DNA of 43,437 nucleotides from Nocardioidaceae bacterium (GCA_030447585.1 JAUJOO010000004.1:40911-84347), one strand, 5' to 3'. Counted from the first letter of the stretch, positions 9,258 through 22,668 are shown. Notes: generated from the letters alone by a model not told the origin. Translations and numbers: made by a program.

Positions 9258-10958
9258 TCAGGAGCAGCGTTCGATCCGGGCCAGGTCAACGAGCTCGTCG
9301 GCGTGGGCCAGGGCAGAGTCGGAGTCCTCGAGCCCGGCGAGCATCCTGGACAGCTCGCGGCGGCGTCCCTCGTCGTCGAGCCGGGTCACTCCGCTCGAAG
9401 TGACGCTGCCGTCACTGCTCTTCACGACGGCGTAGTGCTGGTCGGCGAAGGCGGCCACCTGCGGAAGATGCGTCACCACGATCACCTGGACGTTGCGTGC
9501 CAGTCGGGCCAGCCGACGGCCGACCTCTACTGCTGCCTTCCCCCCGACCCCGGCGTCGATCTCGTCGAAGATCATGGTGGGCACCGGTTGGGTCCCGGCC
9601 AGGCAGACCTCCAAAGCGAGCATGACCCGCGAGAGCTCGCCCCCGGATGCGCCCTTCTGGATCGGGCGCGGCTGGCTGCCGGGGTGGGCGGCGAAGAGGA
9701 AGGCGACATCGTCGAGACCGTGTGCGCCCGGCTCGGTGAGGGCGGTGACCTCGACGCGGAAGTCGGCGTCGGGCATGGCCAAGCGGGTCAGCTCATCCGT
9801 CACCCGCCGGGACAGCTCGACGGCCAGCTCTCGCCGGCGACGCGAGAGCTCGCGGCCGAGGTCCGCCAGCTGAGCGCAGAGGTCGTCTCGGCGCGCGCGT
9901 AGCCCGGCGACCAGAGTGTCGTCATCGCCGAGCTCCAGGAGCCGAGCCGACGCCGTGTCGGCCCAGTCCAGCACCTCCGTGACCGTGTCGCCGTACTTGC
10001 GCGTCAGGACGGCAAGCGCGGCACGTCGATCCTGTACCCAGGCGAGTCGCTGGGGGTCGGAGTCGAGGTTCGAGACGTACGACGCGAGGTCAGCAGCGAC
10101 GTCGACCAAGGCGTACGAGGCAGCGGCAAGGTCGTCACACAGCTGAGCCAGCTTCGGGTCGTTGTCGCGTTGCGACTCCAGCGACTTGCGCGCCGCGGCA
10201 ACCAGGCCTAGCGCGTCGTGCCCAGCGACGTCCGGCTCGTCGGCGCTGAGCGCACAGCGGGCGTCGTCGGCGGCTCGTCGCAGCGAGTCGGCGTTGCCGA
10301 GACGCAGCTCCTCCGCACGCAGCTTTTCATCCTCATCCGGCTGGAGGTCGGCGGCGCGGATCTCCGTGAGCCCAAGACGCAGGAGGTCTGCCTCCTGCGC
10401 CCGCTCTCGTCCGCGTGATTGCACCGCTGCGAGGTCTGCAGACACTGTTCGCAGCTCATGGAACGTCTGGCAGTAGGAGTCCAAGACAGTGAGGTGCGGC
10501 TTGCCACCGAACGCGTCAAGTGCCTGTCGCTGATGAGCAGGCGCCAGGAGCAGCTGTTGGTCCGACTGCCCGTGGATGACGACGAGCTCCGAGCAGAGCT
10601 TCGCGAGCGTCCCGACGGGGATGCCGGCTCCGCCCGCCACCGCCTTCGCCCGACCGCTGGAGGACACGATGCGACTGAGGATCAAGGACCCGTCCTCGAC
10701 GTCAGCGCCCGTCTCTGCCGCAAGCGCCCGTACCTTCGAGCCGGCGCTCAGCCGCAACGTGCCCTGGACACGGGCTCGCGATGCCCCCTCCCGGACGACG
10801 CTGGTGTCTGCCCGTTCCCCGAGCAACAGGCCCAGCGCGGTCACGACCATGGTCTTGCCCGCGCCTGTCTCGCCTGTGACGACGTTGAGTCCGCCGCCCA
10901 GCTCCAGACAGGCAGCATCGATCACTCCGAGCGAGTCGATGGTCAGCTCCTCAAGCAT
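9258..10958 (-). CDS. recN: DNA repair protein RecN
   Basis: SMC-like ATPase used in double-strand break repair. It is 566 residues from ATG 10958. Walker A GETGAGKT is at 29-36 after the opening MLEELTIDSLGVIDAACLEL; the middle is long alpha-helical, coiled-coil-like sequence; the C-terminal signature GASGGELSRVMLALE, Walker B TMIFDEIDAGVGG and VIVVTHLPQVAAFAD complete the ABC head. The ATG lies inside the end of nadK (8-base overlap), and a TTG one codon earlier is possible. The overlap with nadK and the neighbouring tlyA match the conserved tlyA-nadK-recN set. Confidence 0.95.
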   Translation of the reverse strand: MLEELTIDSLGVIDAACLELGGGLNVVTGETGAGKTMVVTALGLLLGERADTSVVREGASRARVQGTLRLSAGSKVRALAAETGADVEDGSLILSRIVSSSGRAKAVAGGAGIPVGTLAKLCSELVVIHGQSDQQLLLAPAHQRQALDAFGGKPHLTVLDSYCQTFHELRTVSADLAAVQSRGRERAQEADLLRLGLTEIRAADLQPDEDEKLRAEELRLGNADSLRRAADDARCALSADEPDVAGHDALGLVAAARKSLESQRDNDPKLAQLCDDLAAASYALVDVAADLASYVSNLDSDPQRLAWVQDRRAALAVLTRKYGDTVTEVLDWADTASARLLELGDDDTLVAGLRARRDDLCAQLADLGRELSRRRRELAVELSRRVTDELTRLAMPDADFRVEVTALTEPGAHGLDDVAFLFAAHPGSQPRPIQKGASGGELSRVMLALEVCLAGTQPVPTMIFDEIDAGVGGKAAVEVGRRLARLARNVQVIVVTHLPQVAAFADQHYAVVKSSDGSVTSSGVTRLDDEGRRRELSRMLAGLEDSDSALAHADELVDLARIERCS

Positions 10959-11925
10959 CAACAGCACCGCCGCTCGGGGCAGGCCCGGCGGCCTTCCCAC
11001 GCCACCCGCTGACCGGGAGATCGAACTTTGCCACCAGCCGGTCGGTGAACGGCGCCTCCCGCAGGCGGGCCAGCCGCACCGACCTGGTTCCGCGCGTCAC
11101 CTCGACACGTGCACCGCGTGGCAGCTCCATCGAACGCCGGCCGTCGCACCACAGCACCCCAACACCGGCGCTCTCGGTCAAGACCTCGACGGCGAGACGG
11201 GAGTCGACCGAAGCTACGAGCGGCCGAGCGAACAAGGCGTGTGCGCTGAGGGGCACCAGGAGCAGTGCCTGCACCTCTGGCCACACCACGGGTCCACCAG
11301 CGCTGAACGCGTAGGCAGTCGACCCCGTCGGTGTGGCGAAGACGATTCCGTCGCAACCCCACCGCGACAGCGGGTGGTCATCGATCTCGGCGACGACCTC
11401 GAGCATCCGTTGCCGGGCGGCCTTCTCGACGGTCGCCTCGTTCAGCGCCCAGCCGTGGGCGTCCGGCTGTCCCTCGACCCGCACGAGAACGTCGACCGTC
11501 AGCCGGTCCTCGACGGTGTAGGAGCCAGCGATGATCGCTTCGACGGTGGTGTCCACGTCGTACCACTCGGCTTCTGCCAGGAAGCCGACGTGACCGAGGT
11601 TGATCCCGAGCAACGGCGTGCGGGAGTCCCGGGTGAGCTCCGCGGACCGCAGGATCGTGCCGTCGCCTCCGATGACCACCACGAGCTCGCAGCCGAGAGG
11701 AGCCTCCCCGTCGGCCGGGACCGCTTCTGCCTGGATCCCGAGGTCCTCGGCCTCCTCCCGGAGCAGGCGTACGGCGATGCCGGACGCCTGCAGCCGGTCC
11801 GCCACGGCGGTGGCAGCAGCGACGACCTCAGAACGACCCGTGTGCGCGACCAGCAGCACCGTCCGCCCGTGGCCGGGAGTCGAGCCGGCGCTTGCGCGGG
11901 CGTTGTCGGCCGAGTCTGCGGTCAC
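10951..11925 (-). CDS. nadK: NAD kinase
   Basis: Phosphorylates NAD to NADP. The 324 residues contain the GGDGT motif (86-90), the LLGINLGHVGFLAE segment (105-118), the LNEATVEKAAR segment and the TPTGSTAYAFSAGGP segment that bind NAD and the catalytic metal. About 20 extra residues precede the core (RTVLLVAHTGR). The gene starts 25 bases after the tlyA stop and ends in an 8-base overlap with recN. Confidence 0.96.
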   Translation of the reverse strand: MTADSADNARASAGSTPGHGRTVLLVAHTGRSEVVAAATAVADRLQASGIAVRLLREEAEDLGIQAEAVPADGEAPLGCELVVVIGGDGTILRSAELTRDSRTPLLGINLGHVGFLAEAEWYDVDTTVEAIIAGSYTVEDRLTVDVLVRVEGQPDAHGWALNEATVEKAARQRMLEVVAEIDDHPLSRWGCDGIVFATPTGSTAYAFSAGGPVVWPEVQALLLVPLSAHALFARPLVASVDSRLAVEVLTESAGVGVLWCDGRRSMELPRGARVEVTRGTRSVRLARLREAPFTDRLVAKFDLPVSGWRGKAAGPAPSGGAVDA

Positions 11926-11950
11926 CTGGCTACCCTCTCACTGTGCGCTT

Positions 11951-12757
11951 TCATTGGGGGCCGCGGGCGACAACCTCGGCCACGGCGGCCTCGGTGAGCG
12001 GTGGTGCGCCTGCGGCGAACCAGCAGAAGTACTCGACGTTGCCTGCGGGCCCAGGCAACGGACTTGCACACACGCCCTGCGCGCCGAGACCCAGCCGCGC
12101 GGCGGCCCTCGCCACGTCGACCACCGACCGGACCCTGAGCTGAGGGTCGCGGACGACCCCGCTCTTGCCGACGAGGCCCTTTCCCACCTCGAACTGGGGC
12201 TTCACCATCAAGACCAGGTCGGGTTCCGGTGCAGTAACCGCCACCAGTGCTGGGAGCACGTGTCGCAGAGAGATGAAGGACAGGTCCGCTACCACGAGGT
12301 CAGGGGCAAAGGGCAGCGTGACCGACGGGAGGTCCTTGACGTTCGTGCGGTCGAGGACGTGAACACGACTGTTCTGTGCCAGGCTCCACGCGAGCTGCCC
12401 GTAGCCCACATCGACCGCGACCACCTCTGCCACGCCGGCACGGAGCAAGACATCGGTGAAGCCTCCCGTCGAGGCTCCGACGTCCAACGCATGGCGACCT
12501 GCCACACCAAGGCCGTGTGGCGCGAAGGCGGCAAGGGCACCCGCCAGCTTGTGGCCCGCTCGAGACGCATAGCCGGGATCGTCGTCGTCCGTCGTCACGA
12601 CCAGTGCGGCATCGGTCGTCACGGCAGTGGCAGGCTTGCTGGCAACGGCGCCTGCCACCAGCACGCGACCTGCTGCGATCAGGTCGCCGGCGTGATCCCG
12701 GCTCCTGGCAAGCCCTCGACGCACCAGCTCGGCGTCAAGGCGCAGACGTCTCGGCAT
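11951..12757 (-). CDS. tlyA: TlyA family 16S/23S rRNA 2'-O-methyltransferase
   Basis: Ribose methyltransferase; in mycobacteria it modifies cytidines in 16S and 23S rRNA and thereby affects capreomycin binding. In its 268 residues the N-terminal S4 RNA-binding domain covers about 1-60 (LRLDAELVRRGLARSRDHA), followed by SRAGHKL with Lys70, the SAM-binding loop LDVGASTGGF (91-100), DLVVADLSFISL (153-164) and VLMVKPQFEVGKG (182-194), consistent with the K-D-K-E 2'-O-methyltransferase tetrad. Start ATG 12757 lies nine bases after the stop of the small upstream gene. Confidence 0.94.
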   Translation of the reverse strand: MPRRLRLDAELVRRGLARSRDHAGDLIAAGRVLVAGAVASKPATAVTTDAALVVTTDDDDPGYASRAGHKLAGALAAFAPHGLGVAGRHALDVGASTGGFTDVLLRAGVAEVVAVDVGYGQLAWSLAQNSRVHVLDRTNVKDLPSVTLPFAPDLVVADLSFISLRHVLPALVAVTAPEPDLVLMVKPQFEVGKGLVGKSGVVRDPQLRVRSVVDVARAAARLGLGAQGVCASPLPGPAGNVEYFCWFAAGAPPLTEAAVAEVVARGPQ

Positions 12758-12766
12758 GTCGGTCGT

Positions 12767-12979
12767 TCATCGCGGCTGTGATGACGTATCTGCGCTGGAC
12801 GACCCGTCGTCGTCCAGGGCCTCGCGCAGACGTTCGTGGGCCTGCTCGAAGACAGCCGGGTGGTCGTCAACCGAACGCTTGTCGAGGTCTTGGAGCGACG
12901 AGACGGCGGCGTCCACCCTCGGGTCACCCAGTGGGGTCGGCTCGCCGGGAAGCGGTGGTATGTGCTCGGGGTCGTTCAC
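12767..12979 (-). CDS. Conserved small acidic protein upstream of tlyA
   Basis: A 70-residue acidic protein with a predicted helical middle (DPRVDAAVSSLQDLDKRSVDD, then VFEQAHERLREALDD) after a Pro-rich start. Small proteins of this design occur between the HAD phosphatase gene and tlyA in many actinobacteria, and I know no function. The GTG at 12979 is preceded by AGAGG eight bases upstream. Codon use is like its neighbours and the spacing (9 bases to tlyA, 64 to the HAD gene) supports an operon, so I judge it a real gene. Confidence 0.75.
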   Translation of the reverse strand: MNDPEHIPPLPGEPTPLGDPRVDAAVSSLQDLDKRSVDDHPAVFEQAHERLREALDDDGSSSADTSSQPR

Positions 12980-13043
12980 GTCGGCTACCTCTCTTGTCGT
13001 CCGCGTCGTCGTACTTCACCGGTGCGCCGACACATGCTTTCAC

Positions 13044-14066
13044 TCATATCATCTCCGCCTCGACGGTCGCCGGCGCGCGGCTTTGGTGGTCGTCGCACCA
13101 GCTCCAGGCGGCGCTGACCACGACGCGCAGCCCGTCGGACCGGTCAGCTCCGCTGGCCTGCAGCTGGACATGACCGTCGGCCAACTTCGCGCGCCACCCG
13201 CGCAGCTCGAAGACGTCGTCAGTGCGTCGAGGCACGCGGTGCGCCTCGAGCAGGCCGTCCATCCTCCACGAGACGTACGACGGCCGCTGCTTCGAGGTAG
13301 CAGCGCACAGTGCTGTCAGGTCGGTGACGCCGGTCATCACGAGCAGCGAATCGGCCCCGCAGTTGTTGGCTCCCTCGATGTCGGTGTCGAGGCGGTCTCC
13401 GACGACGATCGGTCGAGCGCATCCCAACCGGCGAACCGTCTCGTCGAAGAGCGGCCGGCACGGTTTTCCGGCGACCACTGCAGGAGGCGAGCCGACCGCT
13501 GCGGCCACTGCGTTGACGAGCGTGCCGTTCCCTGGGGCGATGCCGTCAGAGGTCGGCACGGTGAGATCTAGGTTGCACGCCACCCAAAGCGCGCCGGAAC
13601 GGATCGCCTTGGCCGCCTCCGCCAGGTGCGCCCACCCCACCGACGGACCGAAGCCCTGCACAACGGCCAGCGGGTCGTCTGCTGCAGACTCCACCACCTC
13701 AAGACCGGCGTCGGTCACCGCCGAACGCAGACCTTCCCCGCCGACGACAAGGACCCTGGAGCCGGCCTCGAACCGCTGCGCCAGCTCCGAAGCCGCCGCC
13801 TGGGCAGACGTCACGACGTCGGCAGCTGTCGCCTCGACTCCCAGCTCGCGCAGGTGCTCGGCCACGGATTGCGGCGTTCGCGACGCGTTGTTGGTCACGA
13901 AGGCGACAGCCACTCCGCGGTCACGCACCTGACCCAACACGTCGGCCACACCGGCTACGGCGGCGGATCCGACGTAGACCACGCCGTCGAGGTCGAGCAT
14001 GACGCAGTTGTACTGGTTCACCAGAGCGCTGTCGCTGCCTTGGAGCATGGACCGAGTATCGGTCAC
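13044..14066 (-). CDS. HAD-superfamily hydrolase, NagD-like (subclass IIA)
   Basis: Phosphatase of the HAD-IIA group (NagD / phosphoglycolate / p-nitrophenyl phosphatase-like), substrate unknown. In the 340 residues motif I is Asp25-Leu-Asp27 (VMLDLDGVVYVG), motif II is FVTNNASRTP, Lys lies in VVAGKPCRPLF, and motif IV is VVGDRLDTDIEGANNCGADS. About 80 residues beyond the core (from SYVSWRMDGLLEAHRV) are typical of the actinobacterial members. The start is GTG 14066, with a perfect GGAGGT five bases upstream (14072-14077); ATG 14048 is an internal alternative. Its open frame runs on to 15353, but that part is antisense to the DUF1015 gene. Confidence 0.92.
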   Translation of the reverse strand: MTDTRSMLQGSDSALVNQYNCVMLDLDGVVYVGSAAVAGVADVLGQVRDRGVAVAFVTNNASRTPQSVAEHLRELGVEATAADVVTSAQAAASELAQRFEAGSRVLVVGGEGLRSAVTDAGLEVVESAADDPLAVVQGFGPSVGWAHLAEAAKAIRSGALWVACNLDLTVPTSDGIAPGNGTLVNAVAAAVGSPPAVVAGKPCRPLFDETVRRLGCARPIVVGDRLDTDIEGANNCGADSLLVMTGVTDLTALCAATSKQRPSYVSWRMDGLLEAHRVPRRTDDVFELRGWRAKLADGHVQLQASGADRSDGLRVVVSAAWSWCDDHQSRAPATVEAEMI

Positions 14067-14102
14067 GGCATACCTCCGCAGGTCAGAGTCGTACGATGCA
14101 GC

Positions 14103-15335
14103 GTGGCCCGTCAGCATGACACGACAGTGAGCGCGGAGCTGCTTCTGCATCCATTTGTGGCAACACGCTTCAACGCAGATGTCGTGGGCGACATCGGCCA
14201 GGTCACGGCCCCGCCATATGACGTCTTGGACCGCCGGATGGTGGACGACCTGCTCAACAACCATCCGCAGAACATTGTCCGGCTCGTGCTTCCCGGGATG
14301 GTGAGCGAGCCGGTGCGGTCGGCGAACCCCTACACACTGGCTGCCAGCCTGCTCGAACGCTGGCGCGAGCAAGGGGTCATGGTCAGCGATCCGGAGCCGG
14401 CGCTCTACGTCTATGAGTACGGCGACGCCGCCACGCAGGTGTGCGGGCTCGTCGGGGCACTGGAGCTCCTGCCGAACGCCCAGGTGGTACTGCCGCACGA
14501 ACACGTGATCCCTGACATCGTGGCCGACCGGCTGGCGATGATGGCCACCACCCGTAGCAACCTCGAGCCGATCCTCCTTGTCTATGACGGCTACGGAAGC
14601 ACGGCTGATGTCCTCGAGGACGCTCGGTCCCGCGACCCGGTTACCGACGTGCGGGCACCCGACGGCACCTACCACCGGCTGTGGGCGGTTCGTGACGCGG
14701 TAGACATCCGAGCTGTCCGCCAGACGCTGGCTCCGCACCAGGCACTGATCGCGGACGGTCACCACCGCCACATGTCGTACCTGCAGCTGCGCCGACGCCA
14801 TCGTTCGACCGGTGCAGGCGCGGGGCCGTGGGACCGCGGCCTGGCCCTCCTCATCGACCACTCGCAGTTCCCGTTGCGACTGTCCGCAATACACCGCAGC
14901 TTGTCGGAGCTCCGGTTGGAGACGCTGCGGCCGGTGCCGGGCTTCGAGATGTCCACACTCGAGCCCTGTACGGCTGGGCCGCCCAGCGCTCCTGCTCGAC
15001 CAGGACAGTTCATCGTCTCCGACTGCTCCCAGTACGCCGTCATCTCCTCGACTCGGCGGCGAGACCGGACCGTGAGCGATGCGGAGGTCCTCCATACGAG
15101 ACTGCTGCCCGGCTGGGGTGTGAGCGAGGATCAGGTCGGCTACCACCACACCGTGAAGCAGACTCTGCGCAGCGCGCACCAAGACGCCGGCGTGGCCGTC
15201 TTGCTGCATCCGTCGACGGTTGCCGAGGTGATGGACGTCGTCCGGGCCGGCAAGATGATGCCGCGCAAGTCCACGTCCTTCGGCCCCAAGCCGCGGACCG
15301 GGCTTGTGATGCGGCTCTTCGACGACGAGATGTAG
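14103..15335 (+). CDS. DUF1015 family protein
   Basis: A 410-residue protein of the DUF1015 family, biochemical role unknown; in some bacteria members sit near serine or 2-hydroxyacid metabolism genes. Family hallmarks are LLLHPFVATRFN, VTAPPYDVLD (about 35-44), the His-rich LIADGHHRHMSYLQL and the C-terminal segment AGKMMPRKSTSFGPKPRTGL. It is the only plus-strand gene in the first 24 kb and diverges from the HAD gene with 36 bases between the starts. No clear Shine-Dalgarno precedes GTG 14103; GTG 14127 is an alternative, and a leaderless transcript is possible. It ends 14 bases from the convergent SSB-like gene. Confidence 0.88.
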   Translation: MARQHDTTVSAELLLHPFVATRFNADVVGDIGQVTAPPYDVLDRRMVDDLLNNHPQNIVRLVLPGMVSEPVRSANPYTLAASLLERWREQGVMVSDPEPALYVYEYGDAATQVCGLVGALELLPNAQVVLPHEHVIPDIVADRLAMMATTRSNLEPILLVYDGYGSTADVLEDARSRDPVTDVRAPDGTYHRLWAVRDAVDIRAVRQTLAPHQALIADGHHRHMSYLQLRRRHRSTGAGAGPWDRGLALLIDHSQFPLRLSAIHRSLSELRLETLRPVPGFEMSTLEPCTAGPPSAPARPGQFIVSDCSQYAVISSTRRRDRTVSDAEVLHTRLLPGWGVSEDQVGYHHTVKQTLRSAHQDAGVAVLLHPSTVAEVMDVVRAGKMMPRKSTSFGPKPRTGLVMRLFDDEM

Positions 15336-15349
15336 CGGTGTGACGCCGC

Positions 15350-15736
15350 TCACCCGTCGGGAGGTCTGACGCGACGGGTACGCCGAACCTCCACCTCCAC
15401 CCGGCTGACCGGGCCGCTGTCACCTCGGAAGAAGCGGCGGCGGATGGCACCTGCCACCTCCACCTGCTCACCGGGCACCCAGGTGCGCATGGAGCGCTGC
15501 ACCTTGGCCAGCCACGCCACGCAGTCGATGGTGTCGACGCGCTGCTGCGAGCGGGCTCGACTGGCGGCATCTCGGTCGACGATGACGCGGGCGGTCAGCA
15601 GGGCGTCGCCGCTGGGCAACGTCCGTTCCTCAGGGGACGCCGCAACGCGCCCCACCAGCGTCACCTCGTTGACCGCTGGGGCGGAGCCGGCGGGTTGATC
15701 GTCTGCTGCTGCTGGGCCTGCGCTGCGGTGAGGCAT
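15350..15736 (-). CDS. Single-stranded-DNA-binding protein-like OB-fold protein
   Basis: A 128-residue SSB-family protein. After about 20 Ala/Pro-rich residues the OB fold begins (NEVTLVGRVAASPEERTLPS) and continues through VDTIDCVAWLAKVQRSM and WVPGEQVEVAGAIRRRFFR, the usual SSB strand pattern. Unlike replicative SSB it lacks the Gly-rich linker and the acidic DDDIPF-like tip that recruits partner proteins, and ends in RRTRRVRPPDG. It is probably a second, truncated SSB-type protein found in many actinobacteria, not the main ssb (normally between rpsF and rpsR). Its role is unknown. Confidence 0.82.
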   Translation of the reverse strand: MPHRSAGPAAADDQPAGSAPAVNEVTLVGRVAASPEERTLPSGDALLTARVIVDRDAASRARSQQRVDTIDCVAWLAKVQRSMRTWVPGEQVEVAGAIRRRFFRGDSGPVSRVEVEVRRTRRVRPPDG

Positions 15737-15885
15737 GGGATTCCTTCCTCTCAGAGGAACATCCTTGCCAGCGCGAAGCCCTCGGACGAGGGGGGCCAGG
15801 AGTCTGTGGACGAAGGGCCTGCTGCGTTGTGACGATGTGGAAAGGCGCTAGATGCGGGCGGCGCCAGTCGCCGGCACAGCGCCTG

Positions 15886-16866
15886 TCACGGCTCTTCGGC
15901 AGCCTCCTCGACGACCGTGCTGACGATGACACTGCCCTCGAGCTCCAGCACCCGCTCGGCCGCATCGGTGTAGCCATGGGCGTCAACACCGGCGGCGCGT
16001 TGGAACCATTCGAGCGCCTGCCGGGTCTGGCCGTCGGCCAAGAGCGCGTCGGCGTACGCGTAGCGCAGGCGCGGAACCCACGAAGCGCGCGAACGACTTC
16101 GCAGCTCTCGACCTTCGAGAGTCGTGAGAGCGGCGGCGACGTCACCGAGATCGCGCCGGGCACCCGAGGCCACGATCACCATCTCGATCTGACCTGCCTC
16201 GTCGAGGTCTTGCACCCCGGGATCCTTGGCAAGCGCCAGTGCTCGCTCTGGCCGCCCCAACGCACGCTCACAGTCAGCCATCATCGGCAGGTAGATCGGG
16301 CTATGACTCATCCGTCGAGCCGCCTTGAACTCGGCGAGCGCGTCCTTGAAACGGCTCGCGGCGTAGGCGGCCTCCCCGCTGGCCTCCCGTACGGCGGGGA
16401 CGCGGGCGGCGCGGGCACGAGCCGCGACCGTGTGCTGATAGGCGACCTCCGGGTCTGTGTGAAGCAGCCGGGCGGCGGCCACAAGGTGACGGGCCACCCG
16501 TGCCGCCAGCTTCTCCGGCAGGGACTTGAGCTGGGCGACGACAGCCCGGTCGAGCTCTTTGCCGGTGATGTCCTCGGGGATAGGGGGGCCGTCGTACTGT
16601 GCCTGGACGGCGCTGCGATCGCTGGCGGACAGATCATCTCGGCGCCAACGACCGGCCGTGCTGCGGCTACGGTCCTTGCTCCGGTCGCGGGGTGCTGCGT
16701 TCTGTCGGCCATGCCGGCTGTGGTTGCCGCCCGATGACGCACCGCGGCGCTCTGCAGCCGGCTTGCCGCCGGTGTCATCTTGGTTGGTCGAGCTGCCTGG
16801 TGGCGAGCCCGTGCCTCGAGCAGACGGTCCGCCTTGCTGGCGATCCCGCGGGTGCTGGCCTGTCAC
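15886..16866 (-). CDS. Tetratricopeptide-like helical repeat protein
   Basis: A 326-residue protein. Residues 1-90 are low-complexity Gly/Ser/Arg/Gln-rich and probably disordered; residues 100-310 are helical with TPR-like spacing (AAYAASRFKDALAEFKAARR, ERALGRPERALALAKDP, YADALLADGQTRQALEWFQ), suggesting a protein-interaction scaffold. The end is acidic (VVEEAAEEP). Proteins of this kind are common next to the HAD/tlyA region in actinobacteria; I know no experimental function. The frame opens at GTG 16911, but GTG 16866 has GGAGG five bases upstream and is the better start; ATG 16878 is the other option. Confidence 0.8.
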   Translation of the reverse strand: MTGQHPRDRQQGGPSARGTGSPPGSSTNQDDTGGKPAAERRGASSGGNHSRHGRQNAAPRDRSKDRSRSTAGRWRRDDLSASDRSAVQAQYDGPPIPEDITGKELDRAVVAQLKSLPEKLAARVARHLVAAARLLHTDPEVAYQHTVAARARAARVPAVREASGEAAYAASRFKDALAEFKAARRMSHSPIYLPMMADCERALGRPERALALAKDPGVQDLDEAGQIEMVIVASGARRDLGDVAAALTTLEGRELRSRSRASWVPRLRYAYADALLADGQTRQALEWFQRAAGVDAHGYTDAAERVLELEGSVIVSTVVEEAAEEP

Positions 16867-16889
16867 GAGTGCCTCCATGAAGACGGTGG

Positions 16890-16911
16890 GTGACGAGCCG
16901 CCGCTCGTCAC
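16890..16911. repeat. Perfect 9-bp inverted repeat upstream of the TPR-like gene
   Basis: GTGACGAGC (16890-16898) and GCTCGTCAC (16903-16911) form a perfect palindrome with a 4-base centre, ending 23 bases before the preferred start of the TPR-like gene. It could be an operator for that gene or a fallback hairpin behind the rRNA terminator. There is no T-tract on either side, so a terminator role is less likely. Confidence 0.55.
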
Positions 16912-16963
16912 GTTACCAAATGCGCCGTGGGTTGCCGGTAGCGCCGCAGGTGTCCACGTAAGG

Positions 16964-16991
16964 AAAGGGCCGCCCAGTCGGGCGGCCCTTT
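16964..16991 (-). terminator. Intrinsic terminator of the rRNA operon
   Basis: A perfect 12-bp stem AAAGGGCCGCCC / GGGCGGCCCTTT with a 4-base loop begins 11 bases after the 5S gene. Read on the minus strand the stem runs straight into TTTCCTT. The position right behind 5S and the stem strength make this the rRNA operon terminator. Confidence 0.92.
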
Positions 16992-17002
16992 CGGTACGAG
17001 TA

Positions 17003-17121
17003 TGTCCGGCGACGTCCTACTCTCCCACACGCTCCCGCGTGCAGTACCATCGGCGCTGAAGGGCTTAACTTCCAGGTTCGGAATGGAGCTGGGTGTTTCC
17101 CCTTCGCCATGGTCGCCGAAA
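17003..17121 (-). rRNA. rrf: 5S ribosomal RNA
   Basis: About 118 nt. The minus-strand sequence begins near TTTCGGCGACCATGGCGAAG, contains the conserved CCATTCCGAACCTGGAAGTT and CGCCGATGGTACTGC segments, and ends near GAGAGTAGGACGTCGCCGG, so both ends can pair. It follows 23S after about 108 nt. End positions are accurate to a few bases. Confidence 0.95.
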
Positions 17122-17185
17122 CTCTATGGAGATGTCGGCAGGAGCGCGCGCAGACCGCAGCTCAACCGTCCCGACCGTATCTCGG

Positions 17186-17222
17186 GAACCGCATAGTGGA
17201 CGCGAACAAGAACAATCTTGTT
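17186..17222 (-). other. 3' arm of the 23S precursor processing stem
   Basis: On the minus-strand transcript this segment just downstream of 23S can pair with 20343-20384 just upstream of 23S. The outer helix is 20 bp with one G-U pair (TCGCGTCCACTATGC is a perfect 15-bp core), and the inner helix pairs AACAAGATTG with CAATTTTGTT. This is the expected long stalk closing the 23S precursor, cut by RNase III. Confidence 0.85.
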
Positions 17223-17228
17223 GAAGAG

Positions 17229-22213
<4,985 letters not shown>

Positions 22214-22402
22214 AATCTGTTGACAGCCGACCATCCGAGGATGGACCGCTCATCAGTTCATTGGAGTATCCCGGCAAGAGATGCTCCCTGGCTGTGAGCC
22301 AAGGAGACTTCTTACCAAAGGAACCGTCTACAGGTGGGGCCGGCCAGCTCTCGCTGAACCGCAACTCACCTGTCGACGGGGCGTTATTAATTCGTTCGTC
22401 GA

Positions 22403-22433
22403 CTTTTGGCACACTGTTGAGTTCTCAAGGATC
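22403..22433 (-). promoter_or_regulatory. rRNA leader antitermination-like motif
   Basis: Minus-strand CCTTGAGAACTCAACAGTGT followed by GCCAAAAG lies between the promoters and 16S. The first 11 bases (CCTTGAGAACT) recur before 23S. Actinobacterial rRNA leaders carry such a box, thought to support Nus-dependent antitermination and processing; the role here is inferred from that. Confidence 0.65.
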
Positions 22434-22483
22434 GGGCGCACACCGTCACCCGACGTCTCAGTCGGGGTCGGGGCAACTCGTCC

Positions 22484-22512
22484 AACTTACCCGTCTGCGC
22501 GGTGCCAGTCAA
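22484..22512 (-). promoter_or_regulatory. rRNA promoter, proximal
   Basis: Minus-strand -35 TTGACT and -10 TAAGTT separated by exactly 17 bases, predicting a transcription start near 22477, about 260 bases before mature 16S. The bases just before the -35 (CAGTGAT) are identical to those of the distal promoter. Confidence 0.72.
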
Positions 22513-22668
22513 ATCACTGCGGCGACCAGATTCGGCCTCGGACCGCCGCCTGACCCGGCCGCGAAGCCCCGCTGCGGAGGGCCGTCCCAGGCTCTTGCCG
22601 GCCGGCCACCCGACCCGCTCTGCTGGGAGGGGTCTTGCGTCTCGTCGCGTTCCGGCGAGGTAAAGGCA

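Noticed and set aside
14067..15353. Long open frame extending the HAD gene to 769 codons
   Set aside because: The extra part is antisense to the DUF1015 gene; GTG 14066 has a perfect SD and gives the normal family length.
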